Shown here: one piece after another, positions 5,704 through 5,927 of the stretch | Layout: each line of letters starts with the position of its first letter | Position numbering within the stretch: the first letter of the stretch is position 1 | Assembly (NCBI GenBank): GCA_034722175.1 | Contig: JAYENR010000221.1 | Coordinates: 1-5,927 of the forward strand | Source of the DNA: Thiomicrorhabdus sp034722175 | GTDB lineage: Bacteria > Pseudomonadota > Gammaproteobacteria > Thiomicrospirales > Thiomicrospiraceae | DNA length: 5,927 bases | Direction of reading: 5' to 3' | Program-made: the position numbers and the translations under genes | Notes under the pieces: generated by a model | Told to the model about the DNA's origin: nothing | Database searches by the model: none | What the model saw: only the letters and a program-made list of their open reading frames with translations

Positions 5704-5927
5704 ATGCAAGCTAAGCTTCAAAAAGCCGCACAAATTATTGCCGCAACTAAAGTTCCCAACCTTCCAGAAGAGATTATCCGCTTAAAAGAGGAACTTAATA
5801 AAACCTACCCAAATACCGTAACGGTCGCCAATTTAATTGCTCATAACCCGGAACTATTAGGTGATTTTTTAACCTTAGTCAATACTAATGTCACCAATGA
5901 AAACACTCAAATCAATGACGCTAAAGC
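5704..5927 (+). CDS. HDOD-domain protein, N-terminus (partial, runs off right edge)
   Basis: The frame opens at ATG 5704 with AAGGA 5 nt upstream and stays open for 74 codons to the window end. After a short helix the sequence TKVPNLPEEIIRLKEELNK (16-34) matches the start of HDOD domains (the LPxLPxxxxxL pattern). VANLIAHNPELLGDFLTLVN (42-61) corresponds to the conserved segment with I..DP.L...LL.L.N. HDOD proteins are HD-GYP-like folds that usually lack the catalytic residues and act in signalling and regulation, often joined to kinase, GGDEF or receiver domains. Here the domain starts almost at residue 1, so any partner domain would lie downstream, outside the window. It is divergent from the metalloprotease-like gene across a 204-bp gap. 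Confidence 0.75.
   Translation, partial: MQAKLQKAAQIIAATKVPNLPEEIIRLKEELNKTYPNTVTVANLIAHNPELLGDFLTLVNTNVTNENTQINDAK

Overview
The window is an AT-rich stretch of a bacterial chromosome. It is most likely from a gammaproteobacterium. The YajL and CtpA proteins look gammaproteobacterial. The ArsR-family regulator carries the cysteine pair known from sulfide- and persulfide-sensing regulators. A sulfur-oxidising lineage such as the Thiomicrospira/Thiomicrorhabdus group would fit, but this assignment is inference. No mobile element, CRISPR array, tRNA or rRNA gene was seen.

Layout. Positions 1-2238 (minus strand) hold a compact three-gene unit. In transcription order it encodes a small PstS-like periplasmic binding protein (TTG start at 2142), an outer-membrane porin-like beta-barrel overlapping it by 8 bp, and, 27 bp further on, the N-terminus of a membrane-anchored sensor that runs off the left edge. 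A candidate promoter lies just upstream at 2210-2238, and a strong hairpin (2168-2192) sits between that promoter and the first gene. Positions 2242-4207 (minus strand) hold ctpA followed by yajL. A near-perfect intrinsic terminator fills the gap between them and ends two bases before the yajL Shine-Dalgarno sequence.

Positions 4208-4389 form a divergent regulatory region with candidate promoters in both directions and AT-rich palindromes. An ArsR-family repressor-like gene follows on the plus strand (4390-4704). It converges on a gene for a SprA-like putative metalloprotease with an HEMAH motif (4741-5499, minus). A second divergent region (5500-5703) separates that gene from the start of an HDOD-domain protein (5704 to the right edge, plus).

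How the genes may work together. Binding protein, porin and membrane sensor without any ABC permease or ATPase in view suggest a ligand-sensing cassette rather than an uptake system. The sensor's output domain is outside the window, so this remains a hypothesis. CtpA (periplasmic processing protease) and YajL (protein and thiol quality control) are housekeeping or stress functions. The ArsR-like regulator may act on its own promoter and, because of the shared intergenic region, possibly on ctpA.
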